Assembly (NCBI RefSeq): GCF_030694085.1
Contig: NZ_JAUXZE010000001.1
Location: forward strand, 1 to 34,698
DNA length: 34,698 nucleotides
Direction of reading: 5' to 3'
DNA from: Tabrizicola sp.
GTDB taxonomy: Bacteria; Pseudomonadota; Alphaproteobacteria; Rhodobacterales; Rhodobacteraceae
The notes beneath the pieces were generated by a model. The model was not told the DNA's origin, ran no database searches, and saw only the letters and a program-made list of their open reading frames with translations. The translations under genes and the position numbers were made by a program. Below are positions 1-7,821 of the stretch, one piece after another (position 1 is the stretch's first letter; each line of letters starts with the position of its first letter).

Positions 1-58
1 CGGCCTCCAGCGCCACACGGGCCTTGAAACCAGCGTCATGGTTCCTGCGTTTCTTCAT
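1..58 (-). CDS. IS3-family transposase OrfA, N-terminal fragment
   Basis: Only 19 codons are present before the window edge. They read MKKRRNHDAGFKARVALEA, the typical opening of the OrfA (helix-turn-helix, HTH_Tnp_1) protein of IS3-family elements, which binds the IS ends and is fused to OrfB by programmed frameshifting in this family. The start is ATG at 58, preceded by AGGAGATCAGGAT. It reads in the same direction as the interrupted hsdS gene. Confidence 0.75.
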   Translation of the reverse strand, partial: MKKRRNHDAGFKARVALEA

Positions 59-96
59 ATCCTGATCTCCTCGTTCTTGGAGACCAGCAGACGTCA
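1..96 (-). mobile_element. End of an IS3-family insertion sequence (partial)
   Basis: Reading the minus strand, homology to a type I specificity subunit stops abruptly and is followed by a short leader, a ribosome binding site (AGGAGATCAGGAT) and the first codons of an IS3-type OrfA. The element probably begins at the TGACGTCTGC that also supplies the hsdS stop codon, near base 96, but the exact terminal inverted repeat cannot be fixed because the other end is outside the window. Confidence 0.7.
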
Positions 97-1080
97 GATC
101 GTAGCTTCCGTCACTGCCCGATTTTCGGGGACTAGCTCAAATAGCAGATGAAACAGAAAGTCCCGGTCAAGCCTGCCTTTCTTGGGTGCAACGGGATAAA
201 CGTCTGCGCTACAAAGTCCGCTAAAGTCAGGGCGTGCTGCCTTCCGCAAGTATGGGCGTATCTTGCTGTAGAGAACCATTGTCCCGTCGAAGGGATACTT
301 TCCTGAAATAAGCTTTTCTTCGCGTGCGGTCATCACACCGACCAACTCATCGGAGCCTGTGATCATGTTGCCTGCGCCTACGTGGGGCAAGTCAGCGTAT
401 GCGGCCTGGCGTGGGTCAACGAGGCTAGAAGTGACGTCAGCCACATCTGACAGAACTACCGTTTCTCGGTCAGGTCCCCGGTAGTCAAGTGCGTTGGCCT
501 TGATGCTTTCAAACAACTCCAGAGCGTTCTGGAGGTTGGCTTCGGCGTGGGCGCGGGCGCGGGTCAGGCCCTCGAAAGCCTCGTCCAGAACCGCAACGAT
601 CCGCTGTTGTTCTTCGAGTGGTGGGAGGGGGATTTGGAATGAAGCAAGGCTTTTCGCCGACAAGTTTGGTTGTGCCGCGCCATTGGCGTGCTTTTGTATC
701 TCATCTGCACACAGAGAACTTCCGAAGTAGTACCCAAGGTATTGTGGGTCCAAAGTGCTGTCCGGTCGCACTATCACGAGTGACGATGCGATTGCACCCT
801 CGCTTATATTGTCCACAACAGCATACTTTCCAAGTGACCCCCTGAGACAGAACAGTAAGTCACCTTTCAGGATTTTTCCTGATCCAAGGCGGTGAAAGTG
901 ATCGCGCGGGATGTAGTTCATCTCCGAGAGGTCGAGCAAACCGTCACCCAGATGCCCGGCATTCACAAACGGTACGCCTTCCAAGACGAACGCTTTCCGT
1001 CCGGGATAGTTCTTGCCCCGGTCACCATTTTCGAAGCGGCAAAGTAAGCCAAGAGATGCAGTAGCCCACCCAGCCTTCAC
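94..1080 (-). CDS. hsdS: Type I restriction-modification specificity subunit HsdS, truncated by an IS
   Basis: HsdS gives type I enzymes their DNA target. The 328 residues show a first target-recognition domain (about 1 to 150), the conserved central region (IPLPPLEEQQRIVAVLDEAF, then a coiled-coil-like helix to about 200), and the start of a second recognition domain. Full-length HsdS is usually about 400 or more residues and ends with a second PLP..EQ-type repeat and helix; here the protein stops at VTEATI where the insertion sequence begins, so the distal half of the second domain and the last helix are missing. The start is GTG at 1080, overlapping the hsdM stop as GTGA, so the two are translationally coupled. 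The product is probably non-functional or of changed specificity; half-HsdS proteins can sometimes dimerise and work, so loss of function is not certain. Confidence 0.88.
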   Translation of the reverse strand: MKAGWATASLGLLCRFENGDRGKNYPGRKAFVLEGVPFVNAGHLGDGLLDLSEMNYIPRDHFHRLGSGKILKGDLLFCLRGSLGKYAVVDNISEGAIASSLVIVRPDSTLDPQYLGYYFGSSLCADEIQKHANGAAQPNLSAKSLASFQIPLPPLEEQQRIVAVLDEAFEGLTRARAHAEANLQNALELFESIKANALDYRGPDRETVVLSDVADVTSSLVDPRQAAYADLPHVGAGNMITGSDELVGVMTAREEKLISGKYPFDGTMVLYSKIRPYLRKAARPDFSGLCSADVYPVAPKKGRLDRDFLFHLLFELVPENRAVTEATI

Positions 1081-2525
1081 AGCATCCCCCGGATGCTTTC
1101 CAGAATGTCCGCCGTCTCGGCATCACGGGCCAGCATGTCGGCGATGATGTCCTCGGGGCTGCGCAGGGCCGCTGCCTCGGGCGCATTGGGGTTCTTCACC
1201 GACAGGTCGCAGGTCGCATCGTCCAGATCGGCCCGCTTCACCAGCCAAGACTTCGGCCCAAGGGCGCGGGTGCGCTGGAGGGTCACGAACTCGGCCAAGT
1301 CAGCGTCGTTCAGGGGGTTGGTCTTGCCCATGCTGCGGCCCGGATCAAGCTGGTAGACCCACACATCCCGTGTGGGTGCGCCCTTCTCAAAGAACAGCAC
1401 CACAGTCTTGACCCCAGCCCCCTGAAACGTGCCCTGTGGGCAGTCAAGGATGGTATGCAACTCTGCTGCCCCAAGCAGTTCCCGGCGCAGGGTCACACTG
1501 GCGTTGTCGGTGTTGCTGAGGAAGGTGTTCTTGATCACCACTGCCGCCCGGCCCCCGGCCCGTAGCTTGCGAACGAAGTGCTGCAGGAACAGGTAGGCCG
1601 TCTCACCCGTGCGGATGGGGAAGTTCTGCTGCACCTCTCGCCTCTCACCCCCGCCGAAGGGGGGATTGGCAAGGATGATGTCGTGGCGGTCCTTCTCCTG
1701 GATGTCCATCACGTTCTCATTGAGCGTGTTGGAGTGGACAAGGTTCGGGGCTTCGATCCCGTGAAGCACCATGTTCATGATGCCGATGATGTAGGCGAGG
1801 CCCTTCTTCTCTTGGCCGAAGAAGGTGCGGGTCTGCAGGGTCTCATAGTCCGCTGCGGTCTGGGCCTTGGGGCGCAGGTAGTCATAGGCTTCGCAGAGGA
1901 AGCCAGCGGAGCCGACTGCGCCGTCGTAGATCGTCTCGCCGATCTGCGGGTCGATGACCTTGATCATGGCACGGATCAGGGGACGCGGGGTGTAGTACTC
2001 GCCCCCGTTGCGGCCCGCGTTGCCCATGCGGCGGATGCGTGTCTCGTACAGTTGCGACAGTTCGTGACGCTGGTCTTGGGTGTTGAAGTTCAGGCCGTCG
2101 AGGATTTCGAGCACGTCACGCAGGATGTAGCCAGAGCGGAACTTGTTGCGGAGTTCGGTGAAGACCTCGCCGATCTTGTACTCGATGGTCCGGGGGCCGG
2201 TCGCCGTGGTGCGGAAGGCGGCAAGATAGGGGAACAGCTTCTGGTCAACGAAGGCGATAAGGTCATCACCGATCATCGCCGCATTGTGGTCGAAGGTGCC
2301 GTTGGCCTTCGGTGCGGCCCACTCATCCCAGCGGTACTTGCCTGTGATGATGGGGGCGTAAGTGGTGCCGTCAAGCTCGGCACGGTCGCGGCGTTCAGTC
2401 TCCAGGTCGTGCAGGTACTTGAGGAACAGCACCCAGGACGTCTGTTCAACGTAGTCGAGTTCGTTGGCGATGCCTTCTTCGGCCCGTAGGTTCTTTTCGA
2501 TGGTGTTGAAGGCGTTCTCGTACAT
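1077..2525 (-). CDS. hsdM: Type I restriction-modification N6-adenine methyltransferase HsdM
   Basis: HsdM methylates adenine in the site chosen by HsdS, using S-adenosylmethionine. From ATG 2525 (482 residues) it opens MYENAFNTIEKNL, as HsdM proteins usually do, with an N-terminal HsdM_N helical domain to about 140. The methylase domain follows: GEYYTPR (about 175 to 181), the SAM-binding motif DGAVGSAGFL (about 201 to 210) and the catalytic NPPF (287 to 290). A GTG at 2615 would add 30 residues of no evident family similarity, so I prefer the ATG, although the purine run GGGGAA in front of it is only two bases away. It precedes and overlaps hsdS. No hsdR is visible; it may lie beyond the left edge or be absent. 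Confidence 0.92.
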   Translation of the reverse strand: MYENAFNTIEKNLRAEEGIANELDYVEQTSWVLFLKYLHDLETERRDRAELDGTTYAPIITGKYRWDEWAAPKANGTFDHNAAMIGDDLIAFVDQKLFPYLAAFRTTATGPRTIEYKIGEVFTELRNKFRSGYILRDVLEILDGLNFNTQDQRHELSQLYETRIRRMGNAGRNGGEYYTPRPLIRAMIKVIDPQIGETIYDGAVGSAGFLCEAYDYLRPKAQTAADYETLQTRTFFGQEKKGLAYIIGIMNMVLHGIEAPNLVHSNTLNENVMDIQEKDRHDIILANPPFGGGERREVQQNFPIRTGETAYLFLQHFVRKLRAGGRAAVVIKNTFLSNTDNASVTLRRELLGAAELHTILDCPQGTFQGAGVKTVVLFFEKGAPTRDVWVYQLDPGRSMGKTNPLNDADLAEFVTLQRTRALGPKSWLVKRADLDDATCDLSVKNPNAPEAAALRSPEDIIADMLARDAETADILESIRGML

Positions 2526-2921
2526 GCTTCCCCGCGCGGTTTGGGCAGACAGTTCCATCAGTTGGGCTGCAGCGCAACTGGATTGCCCGCTGGTTGGGTC
2601 GTAACTTTCCGGCACATTTTTGCGAAGGGGTATCTATCCCGATCCCGCGTGCAAATTCCCCCGTACCCCCCCAACGCGGCCCCGCAGATGGCCTATCGTC
2701 AGCCGCCGTGACCCAGCCAGCAAAGCTGCGGCAAGTGTGCTGGTGGCGCTCTCCTGGACGGCGTAGCAACACTGTGTGTCTCAGTGGACCTTGCCCCTGT
2801 AGGACACGGCGAAGGTGCCCCGAATGTGTCCTATTGGAATGGGTATTGCTATTCTGGGACGGATGGCCCATTGAGCTTAAGAGCTTAATAGGACGCTTTG
2901 CGCTTAGAAGGATAACAGACC
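2526..2921. other. Divergent intergenic region between hsdM and the serine recombinase
   Basis: About 400 bases separate the hsdM and recombinase starts and must hold both promoters. I see no credible gene. The half nearest the recombinase carries the inverted repeats listed separately and a perfect tandem duplication of GAGCTTAA (2873 to 2888). The recombinase ribosome binding site is AGAAGGAT, eight bases before its ATG. Confidence 0.6.
2800..2894. promoter_or_regulatory. Inverted-repeat cluster, candidate recombinase (res-like) site or operator
   Basis: TAGGACAC (2800 to 2807) and GTGTCCTA (2826 to 2833) form a perfect 8-bp inverted repeat spanning 34 bp. A third copy of the core, AATAGGAC (2887 to 2894), pairs as an inverted repeat with TCCTATT at 2829 to 2835. 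Small serine recombinases typically bind paired inverted half-sites of about this span just upstream of their own gene, so this is a plausible crossover or autoregulatory site. The repeats are seen; their role is inferred. Confidence 0.5.
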
Positions 2922-3479
2922 ATGGCCACCATCGGATATGCCCGAACTTCGACCACTGACCAGAAGGCGGGCCTGGAGGCCCAGCTTCGAGACCTCGCCA
3001 GCGCGGGATGTGAAGAGGTCTTCAAGGAAGAGGTGTCATCGGTGGATATGCTCGCCCGCACGCAGTTTGAAGCGGCACTGCGGTATGCCCGCAAAGGGGA
3101 CGTGCTGGTGGTCACGAAGCTGGATCGTCTGGCCCGTTCCGTAAAGCATCTTGTTGAGATCACTGCCACCCTGGAGAGTAAGGGAGTGTCGCTGCGTATC
3201 TTGGACGGGGCGATTGATACGACCACATCGACTGGGCGTCTAATGCTGAACATGCTGACTAGCATTGCCCAGTTCGAGCGCGAAATCATGCTTGAACGCC
3301 AGCGCGAGGGAATTGCGAAGGCGAAGTCCGAAGGGAAGTACAAGGGGCGCAAACCGACCGTTATGGTGCAGGCGGCGGAGATCAGGCGGCTGGTGAACGA
3401 GGAGAAAGTTTCGCCCACTGAGGTTGCGAAGCGCCTCGGGGTGGCCCGTTCGGGCGTCTACAGGGCCTTGAGTGGCTAA
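2922..3479 (+). CDS. Serine recombinase of the resolvase/invertase family
   Basis: This 185-residue protein has the usual length of small serine recombinases (Tn3 resolvase, Hin, Pin), which cut and rejoin DNA through a phosphoserine link. The catalytic serine is Ser10 in YARTSTTDQ, with the conserved KLDRLARS block at about 66 to 73. The long E helix follows (about 100 to 130, with FEREIMLERQREG) and then a C-terminal helix-turn-helix (about 148 to 183, EVAKRLGVARSGVYRAL). The start is ATG 2922 with AGAAGGAT eight bases upstream. It is divergent from hsdM. It could resolve a transposon, invert a segment, or maintain the island; sequence alone does not separate these. Confidence 0.93.
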   Translation: MATIGYARTSTTDQKAGLEAQLRDLASAGCEEVFKEEVSSVDMLARTQFEAALRYARKGDVLVVTKLDRLARSVKHLVEITATLESKGVSLRILDGAIDTTTSTGRLMLNMLTSIAQFEREIMLERQREGIAKAKSEGKYKGRKPTVMVQAAEIRRLVNEEKVSPTEVAKRLGVARSGVYRALSG

Positions 3480-3921
3480 GAACCTGCGTCCCTATCTTCT
3501 GAAAATGCCCATTCAGGGGCGGTCGGAACGGCACCACCCGCACTGGACCCTAAGTCTATCAGACTACAGACAACTAGCCTAACAGCGTTATCCCGCCTTG
3601 CCCCTTCGTCCTTAGAGTAAGCACGGCTATGCGTGCCCGCGTTTTCAACGACTGGTCGCTCCTAGGACCGAACCGCAATTCATTTGGCGCACGGCTTCGG
3701 AGAACAGCCCTCTCGGAGGTCAGCAGGCCACATCAGTCCGTTTAGCGCGGACCAGAGGCCATTTAAGTCCCTGTAATGCAAGCGATAAAATCAGGCCTGT
3801 CATAAGCAGATCACTGATTTCTGGCTTCACAAGCCAAGCCTCAATAGGCCCCAGCCAGATCACGAACTGGCATGCCTCAGACAACACACCCAACAACAAG
3901 CCAAAGAAGGAACATGACCTA
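3480..3921. other. 442-base gene-free leader before the helicase-like gene
   Basis: I see no supportable protein or known RNA here. Composition is less GC-rich than the core chromosome. Small palindromes are present: GCACG-GCTATG-CGTGC near 3640, AAATCAG...CTGATTT around 3787 to 3820, GGCTT-CAC-AAGCC near 3825, and GCCAG...CTGGC near 3855. These could be operators, a leader RNA or a replication-type site, but none matches a family I know. At the right end GAAGGA (3906 to 3911) lies ten bases from ATG 3922. A minimal ATG-ACC-TAA at 3914 overlaps that start as TAATG and is probably chance. Confidence 0.5.
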
Positions 3922-5403
3922 ATGGCTCATATCACGTTCAAAGACCGTCCATGTGGATGGGGCAAGAGTACGGAGATCACCGAGAGCTTCCGGGCGGGAG
4001 AGAAGTACATCACGGTCGTACCATTTCTAAGCGAAGCAGAGCGGATCGCTGGCCGTGCACAGACCCAAAGCCGCTTCACTTTACTGCAGCCGAACGCGAC
4101 AAGAGCAAGCAAGACCGACCATGCTACTGAAATAGTACGAGCTGGAGGGAGCCTAGTCTGTACCCACGCCCTCTTGTATCGACTGGGCACTCTGGCAACC
4201 GAGGAAACCAACGAGACCACCTCAGTGACCCTTGGGGGCTTCACATTTGATGTACCGCTCGGACGAAGCCTGCTGCATGACTACAACCTTATCATTGATG
4301 AAGTAGTTAACCCGTTTGAAGTCGAAGGGGGCACCCAGCCAAGAGACTTTGCCAAGGACTATGTTGAAAACGGCATGGCAACAGTGGACCCAGTCACTGG
4401 GAAGGCTGAGCCGACAAGCAAATGGGACGAACGGTTTAGGGAAGGCGGAAAGACTTTCAAGCCAGCACTGTACGAGCAAGCAAAATCCGGGGCTTTGTAC
4501 GTGGTGGATAGCAAGCTGTTTGTAATGACGATCCCGATGGAGTTGCTCCTCAAGCCAAAGTCCGTGACCATCTTCACCTACCTGTCGGAAGGCACGATAC
4601 TTCTCCAGTTCCTCAAGCAACTACAGACCCAGCTCGCAGGCACACCCCAGGCATTTACGCTAGAGGTCGACAAGTTGCCCGCTGACCAAGAGCGTGCTTG
4701 GCTGGATGATGTCCGCTCCGCACTGACCGTAAAGAGCATCCCAGCACTAGAGGCATTTTCGTGGTCTCACAATTCACAGGTTAAGACCTTCACGGGGAGC
4801 GGTTCCTCTGCACAGTGCCGGACAGCAGGCAACGCACTAAAGAAGTTCTATGGGGCAAATCTCACCGGGATCAACAAGGGTAACGTCTTGCTGACGTGTG
4901 CACGCGAGCTTTGGTACGACAGTGCACCAAAGAAGAAGCCAGCATCCGGGCCACTAGCAGAGCATGCGAGACTATTTGGGCACCCGTGCCGCACAGATGA
5001 TGGCAAGAGCAGAGCTGGAGTGTGGGGGACAACAGGCGTGCGCTGGATAGGCAACACGACACGGGGAGTGAACGACCACATCTGCTGTACCCACGCAATC
5101 TACCTTTATGATCAGCACCCTCGGCCGCAGTTGCTCCAGTTCCTCAACATGTCCGTGAACTCGCAAGCGGGCCGCAGCTTCTCTGACGCGTACGCACTCT
5201 CTGAAATGGTGCAGTGGATTTTCCGGTGCTGCATCAGGCAGGGTGGAGTTAATGGTGTTGCTCCCATGGCAACGCGTAGGCGAAAGGCCACGGTGTACAT
5301 TCCAAGCAAGCGCATGCGGAACTTGCTGATCTACTGGCTCAACACCGGCCAAGTGCACTCCGGGCCTTCAAGCTGGACGGTTGCCGCAGCAGCAGCTGCA
5401 TGA
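3922..5403 (+). CDS. SF2-helicase-like ATPase of unknown function
   Basis: The 493-residue protein shows the ordered motifs of a superfamily 2 helicase core. Motif I is RPCGWGKST (9 to 17), followed by a Ia-like ITVVPFLSEAERI (30 to 42) and a CTHALLYRL segment (80 to 88). The Walker B DEVV motif is NLIIDEVVN (122 to 130), with a III-like segment TYLSEG near 219. Motif V-like IGNTTRGVN lies at about 376 to 384, and a motif VI-like QWIFRCCIRQ with spaced arginines at 431 to 440. The protein ends in an alanine run. This predicts ATP-driven work on DNA or RNA; the substrate is unknown. I do not recognise the exact family; the helicases encoded by phages are the nearest impression. It stands alone between two recombinases, convergent with the integrase, so replication, excision or defence of the island are all open. 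Confidence 0.72.
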   Translation: MAHITFKDRPCGWGKSTEITESFRAGEKYITVVPFLSEAERIAGRAQTQSRFTLLQPNATRASKTDHATEIVRAGGSLVCTHALLYRLGTLATEETNETTSVTLGGFTFDVPLGRSLLHDYNLIIDEVVNPFEVEGGTQPRDFAKDYVENGMATVDPVTGKAEPTSKWDERFREGGKTFKPALYEQAKSGALYVVDSKLFVMTIPMELLLKPKSVTIFTYLSEGTILLQFLKQLQTQLAGTPQAFTLEVDKLPADQERAWLDDVRSALTVKSIPALEAFSWSHNSQVKTFTGSGSSAQCRTAGNALKKFYGANLTGINKGNVLLTCARELWYDSAPKKKPASGPLAEHARLFGHPCRTDDGKSRAGVWGTTGVRWIGNTTRGVNDHICCTHAIYLYDQHPRPQLLQFLNMSVNSQAGRSFSDAYALSEMVQWIFRCCIRQGGVNGVAPMATRRRKATVYIPSKRMRNLLIYWLNTGQVHSGPSSWTVAAAAAA

Positions 5404-5414
5404 TGACTAGGGCG

Positions 5415-5437
5415 GGGGTGGGGCAAGCCCCTACCCC
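5415..5437. terminator. Hairpin between helicase-like gene and integrase
   Basis: GGGGT (5415 to 5419) plus GGGG (5420 to 5423) pair with CCCC (5428 to 5431) and ACCCC (5433 to 5437) around a CAAG loop, with a single bulged T. The nine-pair GC-rich stem lies between the stop codons of two convergent genes. There is no long T run on either side, so it may work with Rho or only protect the 3' ends. Confidence 0.55.
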
Positions 5438-5494
5438 TGTCAGCCACTCGCATGCGGGACAGCATCTGTCTTCTTTGGCTTAGCCCGCTTGAGG

Positions 5495-7114
5495 TCAAAC
5501 TGCGAACAAGTCGATTGCCGCCTTCAGCTGCGCCAGCGTGTAACCCTCTCGCATGTATACTTGCTGGGTAACGCCTTGCCGTTCGTGCCCTACGATCGAC
5601 TGATAGATTGGTTCGGCAACGCCTGCCTGTGCAAGTCGGGTCACCATCGTATGACGAAGGCCATGGAAAACGTGCCCGGTAGACTTGATACCCAACTCAG
5701 GGGTGAGAGTAGCATTGAACCAACGGCCCAAAGCCCTGCCGTAGCCGTTCTTTGCGCAGAAAGTGTACTCAGGGAACATGCGGGTCTTGCGTTGGGCTTC
5801 CATTCGGGACCGATAGTCCAACAGACCCAACCGCACCAACTCGTCATGCATGGGCACCTTGCGAAGTGCGGCAGCGGACTTGAACTTCTTGTTGGCGTCG
5901 CCCTCGTCGATCAGATGGAAGAACCAGATGCCGTCCTGTTGCTGGATGTCTGCCACTTCAAGCTGACAAATCTCGTTCAGCCGCGCCCCGGTGAAAATGG
6001 CGATCAGCGTAGCCCACTTGTGGCTCTCAGCTTTGACCAAGCCTAAGGTGTTCTCGGTCACCTCTCGGTACACCGCCTTCAGAGCATCGGGCTTATATGC
6101 CTGACGCTTAGGAACCGCCTTGCTGTTGAACTTGCCGACACGGGTCCCTGCGAACAGGTTGGCCTCTGCGTGGCCGTTCTTCATCGCCCACTCGAAGAAT
6201 GACTGGAAGGTACTGATATAGCCGTTGACGGTCACCGCTGAGATTTTGGCCAATCCCGCCACCTCTGTCGCCTCTCGCACTGACAGGGTTCGAGTTTGCG
6301 GCATCTTGTGCCGGTTGGCAGGCAGTTCCAGAAGGACGCGCTTGATGTCCTGCGCATCACGCTTGGTGATCTCCCCGACAAGGCGATGCGCACCAAAGTA
6401 CTCGGTCAACAGGGCGAGGTTGGCTTCCTTCTTCTCAAAGGTGGCGCTCTGCCAACTGCCTGCCCGCTTGTTCTCTGCGACGTAATCGTCAATCGCTGTC
6501 TGCAATGCGATCCCAAGATCAGCCGGTGCCTCTGGCGCAGGCGCTTGAAGGACAGGGGCCATCGGGCCAGTGAAGTCATAGTGCTCAAGGGACGCCTGAT
6601 GTTTCACCAGCGCCCGCAGGAAATCCCGGTGGGCCAGCTTGTATTCCTGCAGCATGCGATCCGCTTCCTTGGTCGATCCCGGACCAGACAACCCGGTAGC
6701 CTCGCAGAGACGCCGCAGGAAGGCGTCCGTGCCCTGCGGAGCCATGATGCCCCAGTAATCCTCCGAGGTGCCCTCAGCGAGCATTTGCGTGGTCGTCTGC
6801 GGGGCAAGGTCAAGTTCGGACGGCAGGCCGTTCGCACCGATCTGGTCGATCCGAATGGCCAGCGCCTGCTTGAAGTAACCGTGCATTGCGGCCCGGAGTT
6901 CGTCATGCCGCATCACGGTTGGAACTCCATGTCGGCGCAACAGTTCACCGCATGATGCGAGAAACCGGGCTAACTCACCTGCCTGTCTCGGGCATCGGGT
7001 GCGCAAAGACAACCGAACAGTGTCCGGTCGCGGGTGATTTGCGGTGCAGGGAAGCGGCCAGCGGAAGTAGAAAACACCGTGCCGGGACGGGTAAAGGTAA
7101 GCAGTCAGCCTCAT
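5495..7114 (-). CDS. Tyrosine recombinase (island integrase)
   Basis: This phage-type integrase inserts and excises the element at the neighbouring tRNA-Ala gene. At 539 residues it is long for the family because of an extended N-terminal region (about 1 to 200). A SAM-like core-binding domain (about 205 to 320) and the catalytic domain follow. Catalytic residues visible are Arg378 in TGARLNE, His484 and Arg487 in HGLRH, His510 in IVGHE, and the nucleophile Tyr520 in QQVYMREG. The start is ATG 7114, with AAAGG about 11 bases upstream. The gene begins 64 bases from the tRNA 3' end, and two palindromic repeats lie in that gap. Confidence 0.93.
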   Translation of the reverse strand: MRLTAYLYPSRHGVFYFRWPLPCTANHPRPDTVRLSLRTRCPRQAGELARFLASCGELLRRHGVPTVMRHDELRAAMHGYFKQALAIRIDQIGANGLPSELDLAPQTTTQMLAEGTSEDYWGIMAPQGTDAFLRRLCEATGLSGPGSTKEADRMLQEYKLAHRDFLRALVKHQASLEHYDFTGPMAPVLQAPAPEAPADLGIALQTAIDDYVAENKRAGSWQSATFEKKEANLALLTEYFGAHRLVGEITKRDAQDIKRVLLELPANRHKMPQTRTLSVREATEVAGLAKISAVTVNGYISTFQSFFEWAMKNGHAEANLFAGTRVGKFNSKAVPKRQAYKPDALKAVYREVTENTLGLVKAESHKWATLIAIFTGARLNEICQLEVADIQQQDGIWFFHLIDEGDANKKFKSAAALRKVPMHDELVRLGLLDYRSRMEAQRKTRMFPEYTFCAKNGYGRALGRWFNATLTPELGIKSTGHVFHGLRHTMVTRLAQAGVAEPIYQSIVGHERQGVTQQVYMREGYTLAQLKAAIDLFAV

Positions 7115-7115
7115 C

Positions 7116-7139
7116 TTGTGTCACACCTTTGTGGCACAC
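7116..7139. promoter_or_regulatory. Paired TGTGnCACA repeats between integrase and tRNA
   Basis: TTGTGTCACAC (7116 to 7126) and TTGTGGCACAC (7129 to 7139) match at ten of eleven positions with a 13-bp period, and each contains the palindrome TGTGnCACA. They lie immediately upstream of the integrase start, between it and the attachment site. They may be arm-type binding sites for the integrase or an excisionase, or an operator over the integrase promoter. The repeats are seen; the role is inferred. Confidence 0.5.
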
Positions 7140-7178
7140 TCGCTCTCGCGGCATCTAAGGCATTGATTTAGAAGGGTC

Positions 7179-7254
7179 TGGTGGAGCAGAGGGGGATCGA
7201 ACCCCTGACCTTATCATTGCGAACGATACGCTCTCCCAACTGAGCTACTGCCCC
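7179..7254 (-). tRNA. tRNA-Ala(CGC)
   Basis: The minus strand folds as a complete 76-nt tRNA with encoded CCA. The acceptor stem is GGGGCAG with CTGCTCC, including the G3:U70 wobble that marks alanine tRNAs. The anticodon loop TTCGCAA gives CGC (reads GCG), and the T-arm is AGGGG-TTCGATC-CCCCT. It is the likely integration site of the island to its left. The full gene is regenerated on the chromosomal side, so the tRNA remains intact. Confidence 0.93.
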
Positions 7255-7314
7255 ATCCGCGCAGCGGTATTCAGCGCAAATCCCGGGCAGAGTCAAGCCG
7301 GGCACGCAGGACGA

Positions 7315-7758
7315 TCAGCGGGCGTGTTGGCGGACGAAGGCGACGATGTCGGCAACAGGGCGGGCCCCGGCCAGGCGGGCGATCTCGCGGCCGTTGCGAT
7401 AGAGAACCAGTGCCGGAATTCCGCGGATGCCTGCGCGGGCCGAGATCTGCGGGTGGTCCTCGGTGTTCAGCTTCATCAGCCGAGCTTCGGTCGTCAGTGT
7501 CTTCGCGGCTTTGGCAAATTCCGGGGCCATCATCCGGCAAGGGCCGCACCAGGGGGCCCAGTAGTCGACCAGGACCGGCAACCCGTCGCCGTGGGTCACC
7601 TTGTCATGGGTGGCAGCGTCCAGTTCGGCAACCGAACCATCGACCAGCACCGTGCCGCAAACCCCGCATTTCGGTGCGTCGCCCAAGCGGGCAGCTGGCA
7701 CGCGGTTGGCCTGGCCACAACTCGCGCAAGTCAGTTTCACGGCGTCGGTCACAGGCAT
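7315..7758 (-). CDS. trxC: Thioredoxin 2 (TrxC) with zinc-binding N-terminus
   Basis: TrxC is a cytoplasmic protein-disulfide reductase with an extra zinc-ribbon domain. From ATG 7758 it has 147 residues, like other TrxC. Zinc cysteines are at CASC (11, 14) and CGVC (31, 34), the active site WCGPC at 70 to 74, and the cis-proline segment [11 protein letters not shown] further on. The ATG is chosen over an upstream TTG at 7779 because GAGGTG lies five bases before it and the protein then starts just ahead of the zinc ribbon. It is the first core gene after the tRNA on this side and is transcribed alone. Confidence 0.93.
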   Translation of the reverse strand: MPVTDAVKLTCASCGQANRVPAARLGDAPKCGVCGTVLVDGSVAELDAATHDKVTHGDGLPVLVDYWAPWCGPCRMMAPEFAKAAKTLTTEARLMKLNTEDHPQISARAGIRGIPALVLYRNGREIARLAGARPVADIVAFVRQHAR

Positions 7759-7821
7759 TGGGCACCTCACATCTAGCAAGGCCTGAAGATGTGTAACGGC
7801 TGTCGATCCCGCAAGGTCGGC

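Larger units (their letters stand above)
1..7189. mobile_element. Right end of a tRNA-Ala-integrated genomic island (partial)
   Basis: The stretch from the left edge to the 3' end of the tRNA-Ala gene has the layout of an integrative element: a tyrosine recombinase starts 64 bases from the tRNA 3' end and is followed inward by a helicase-like gene, a serine recombinase, and type I restriction-modification genes broken by an insertion sequence. Base composition around 3480 to 5400 is visibly less GC-rich than the core genes to the right. The exact boundary is inferred: tyrosine recombinases of this kind usually recombine inside the tRNA 3' end. No copy of the tRNA 3' sequence is visible elsewhere in bases 1 to 7100, so the other end lies outside the window. 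Confidence 0.75.

Noticed and set aside
94..2525. A phase-variable, invertible hsdS locus driven by the nearby recombinase
   Set aside because: No second or inverted partial hsdS and no inverted repeats inside hsdS are visible in the window. The adjacency is noted only as a possibility.
3914..3922. A two-codon leader peptide ATG-ACC-TAA overlapping the helicase-like start
   Set aside because: Its ribosome binding site spacing is too short and such minimal frames are common by chance.
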